Shown: positions 62,601 through 64,000 of the stretch, one piece after another
How the letters are laid out: each line of letters opens with the position of its first letter
Position numbering within the stretch: position 1 is the stretch's first letter
Origin: Ptiloglossa arizonensis
Lineage: Eukaryota > Arthropoda > Insecta > Hymenoptera > Colletidae
Length of the DNA stretch: 64,000 nt
NCBI RefSeq assembly: GCF_051014685.1
Contig: NW_027478385.1
Coordinates: forward strand, 6,758,001 to 6,822,000
Direction: 5' to 3'
Translations under genes and position numbers: made by a program
Notes under the pieces: model-generated
The model's input: the letters and a program-made list of their open reading frames with translations, nothing else
Databases searched by the model: none
Told to the model about the DNA's origin: nothing

Positions 62601-64000
62601 CCTAGGGAAAAAATACCCCTACCGTTGTAATCGCGCGAGCTTCTACTTTCAAATGCAATAGGAATTCTTGGGTTAGGCCAATCCGTTCGCGAGATATGAG
62701 AGTTTGAAGCTAAGAAATGGTTGAGAAGAGAACAAATTTTTCGCAATTCTGCTGCTCCAAACGCTTAACCAGAATGGCCTAGGGAAAAAATACGCATACC
62801 GTTGTATTCGGGCGAGTTTCTACTTTCAAATGCAGTAGGAATTTTTGTGTTATGTCAATCCGTTCGCGAGATATGGGAGTTTGAAGCTAAGAAATGGTTG
62901 TGAAGAGAACAAATTTTTCGAAATTCTGCTGCCCCAAACGCTTAACCAGAATGGCCTAGGGAAAAAATACGCACATCGTTGTAATCGGGCGAGTTTCTAC
63001 TTTCAGACGCAGCAGGAATTTTTGGGTTTGGTCAATCTGTTCGCGAGATATGGGAGTTTGAAGCTAAGAAATGGTTGAGAAGAGAACAAATTTTTCGCAC
63101 CTCTGCTGCTCCAAACGCTTAACCAGAATGGCCTAGGGAAAAAATACACATACCGGTGTAATCGGGAGAGTCTCTACTTTCAGACGCAACAGGAATTTTT
63201 GGGTTAGGTCAATCCGTTCGCGAGATATGGGACTTTGAATCTAAGAAATGGTTGACAAGACAACAAATTTTTCGCACTTCAGCTGCTCCAATCGCCTAAT
63301 CAGAATGGTCTAGGGGAAAAATACACACACCGTTGTATTCGGGCGAGCTTCTACTTTCAAATGCAATAGGAATTTTTGGGTTAGGTCAATCGGTTCGCGA
63401 GATATGAGAGTTTGAAGCTAAGAAATGGTTGAGAAGAGAACAAATTTTTCGCAATTCTGCTGCTCCAAACGCTTAACCAGAATGGCATGGGAAAAAATAC
63501 ACATACCGTTGTTATCGGGCGAGTTTCTACTTTCAAATGCAATAGCAATTTTTGGGTTAGGTCAATCCATTCGCGAGATATCGGAGTTTGAAGACAAGAA
63601 ATGGTTGAGAAGGCAAAAAATTTTTCACAATTCTGCTGCTCCAAACGCTTAACCAGAATGGCCTAGGGAAAAAATACCCATACCGTTGTAATCGCGCGAG
63701 CTTCTACTTTCAAATGCAATAGGAATTTTTGGGTTAGGCCAATCCGTTCGCGAGATATGAGAGTTTGAAGCTAAGAAATGGTTGAGAAGAGAACAAATTT
63801 TTCGCAATTCTGCTGCTCCAAACGCTTAACCAGAATGGCCTAGGGAAAAAATACGCATACCGTTGTATTCGGGCGAGTTTCTACTTTCAAATGCAGTAGG
63901 AATTTTTGTGTTATGTCAATCCGTTCGCGAGATATGGGAGTTTGAAGCTAAGAAATGGTTGAGAAGAGAACAAATTTTTCGCAATTCTGCTGCCCCAAAC
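59671..64000 (+). repeat. Second copy of the 51.7-kb segment (offset 7,957 bp), running off the window
   Basis: From 59671 to the end the sequence matches 51714-56043 at a constant offset of 7,957 bp. GGCATGGG monomers at 59848, 60909, 62324 and 63385 pair with 51891, 52952, 54367 and 55428. Rare variants are shared, including GTATTAGGGCGAG (about 52904 and 60861) and TTCTACATTC (about 53093 and 61050). One difference is GAGAAGAGAAC at 59888 against GAGAGGAGAAC at 51931. The offset equals 45 x 177 minus 8, and eight 176-bp monomers can be listed in the first copy. Confidence 0.92.

Larger units (their letters stand above)
1..64000 (+). repeat. 177-bp satellite DNA array, about 361 monomers
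   Basis: The whole window is a head-to-tail tandem array. The element GTCAATCCGTTCGCGAG recurs every 177 bp (67, 244, 421, 598, 775 and onward to the end), with only 1-bp departures. All copies read in the same direction; I saw no inversion, no unrelated insertion and no flanking unique DNA. Monomers differ from one another by point changes at a limited set of positions, and the same combinations recur in order, so the array is organised as higher-order repeats. The 177-bp length is close to a nucleosome repeat, as in many centromeric satellites. Centromeric or pericentromeric location is inferred from array type, not seen. Family and species are not recognised. Confidence 0.98.

Noticed and set aside
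1..64000. CRISPR array
   Set aside because: Regular direct repeats could suggest it, but there are no unique spacers: the whole 177-bp period is repeated, and no cas-like gene is present.
1..64000. Human-type alpha satellite
   Set aside because: Similar monomer length, HOR organisation and a CENP-B-like motif invite the comparison, but the period is 177 and not 171 bp, and I recognise no alphoid sequence outside that motif.
1..64000. tRNA, rRNA or other structured RNA genes
   Set aside because: No cloverleaf, A/B box pair or rRNA-like segment was noticed when reading the monomer on both strands.

Overview
The window is one uninterrupted tandem satellite DNA array. About 361 head-to-tail copies of a 177-bp monomer fill all 64,000 bases, every copy in the same orientation. 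I found no protein gene, RNA gene, transposon insertion, CRISPR array or unique flanking DNA. Long homogeneous arrays of this kind are typical of eukaryotic centromeric or pericentromeric heterochromatin, and that location is an inference. I do not recognise the monomer, so I name no species. By hand count the consensus monomer is about 41% GC and keeps 8 CpG dinucleotides, close to the number expected from its base composition. This fits a genome with little CpG methylation (many invertebrates) or a recently amplified array, but it does not settle the taxon.

The real content is higher-order repeat (HOR) structure: ordered sets of diverged monomers amplified as larger units. Phasing every monomer at its GTCAATCC element gives this layout. 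1-774: mixed monomers. 775-2719: fragment of the HOR that recurs at 7.7 kb. 2720-7675: a 12-monomer unit followed by a 16-monomer version with one extra 4-monomer block. 7676-12982: units of 13, 11 and (partial) 11 monomers. 12983-26421: a 15-monomer family present as 14-, 15-, 8-, 13-, 8- and 15-mers. 26422-30134: a 7-monomer unit derived from one half of the 15-mer. 30135-40217: a mosaic of 7-mer pieces with 3,009-bp and 4,247-bp duplications. 40218-49061: a 12-mer of about 2,123 bp, with one 6-mer deletion copy. 49062-51713: mixed. 51714-59670: a 45-monomer stretch built from a 14-mer (6+8) HOR and ending in a divergent 11-monomer block. 59671-64000: a second copy of the start of that 45-monomer stretch, at an offset of exactly 7,957 bp.

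Unit lengths depart from multiples of 177 by small deficits. In the units I checked these are explained by identifiable 1-bp variants, mainly monomers in which GGCCTAGGG is replaced by GGCATGGG (176 bp). The bookkeeping for the 14-mer, 15-mer, 17-mer and 45-mer units closes exactly. The picture is an array evolving by unequal exchange and gene conversion, with several exchange products and chimeric junctions still visible. The monomer also carries a motif resembling the mammalian CENP-B box. The short open frames on both strands follow the 176-bp monomers or variant stop codons and are not treated as genes.
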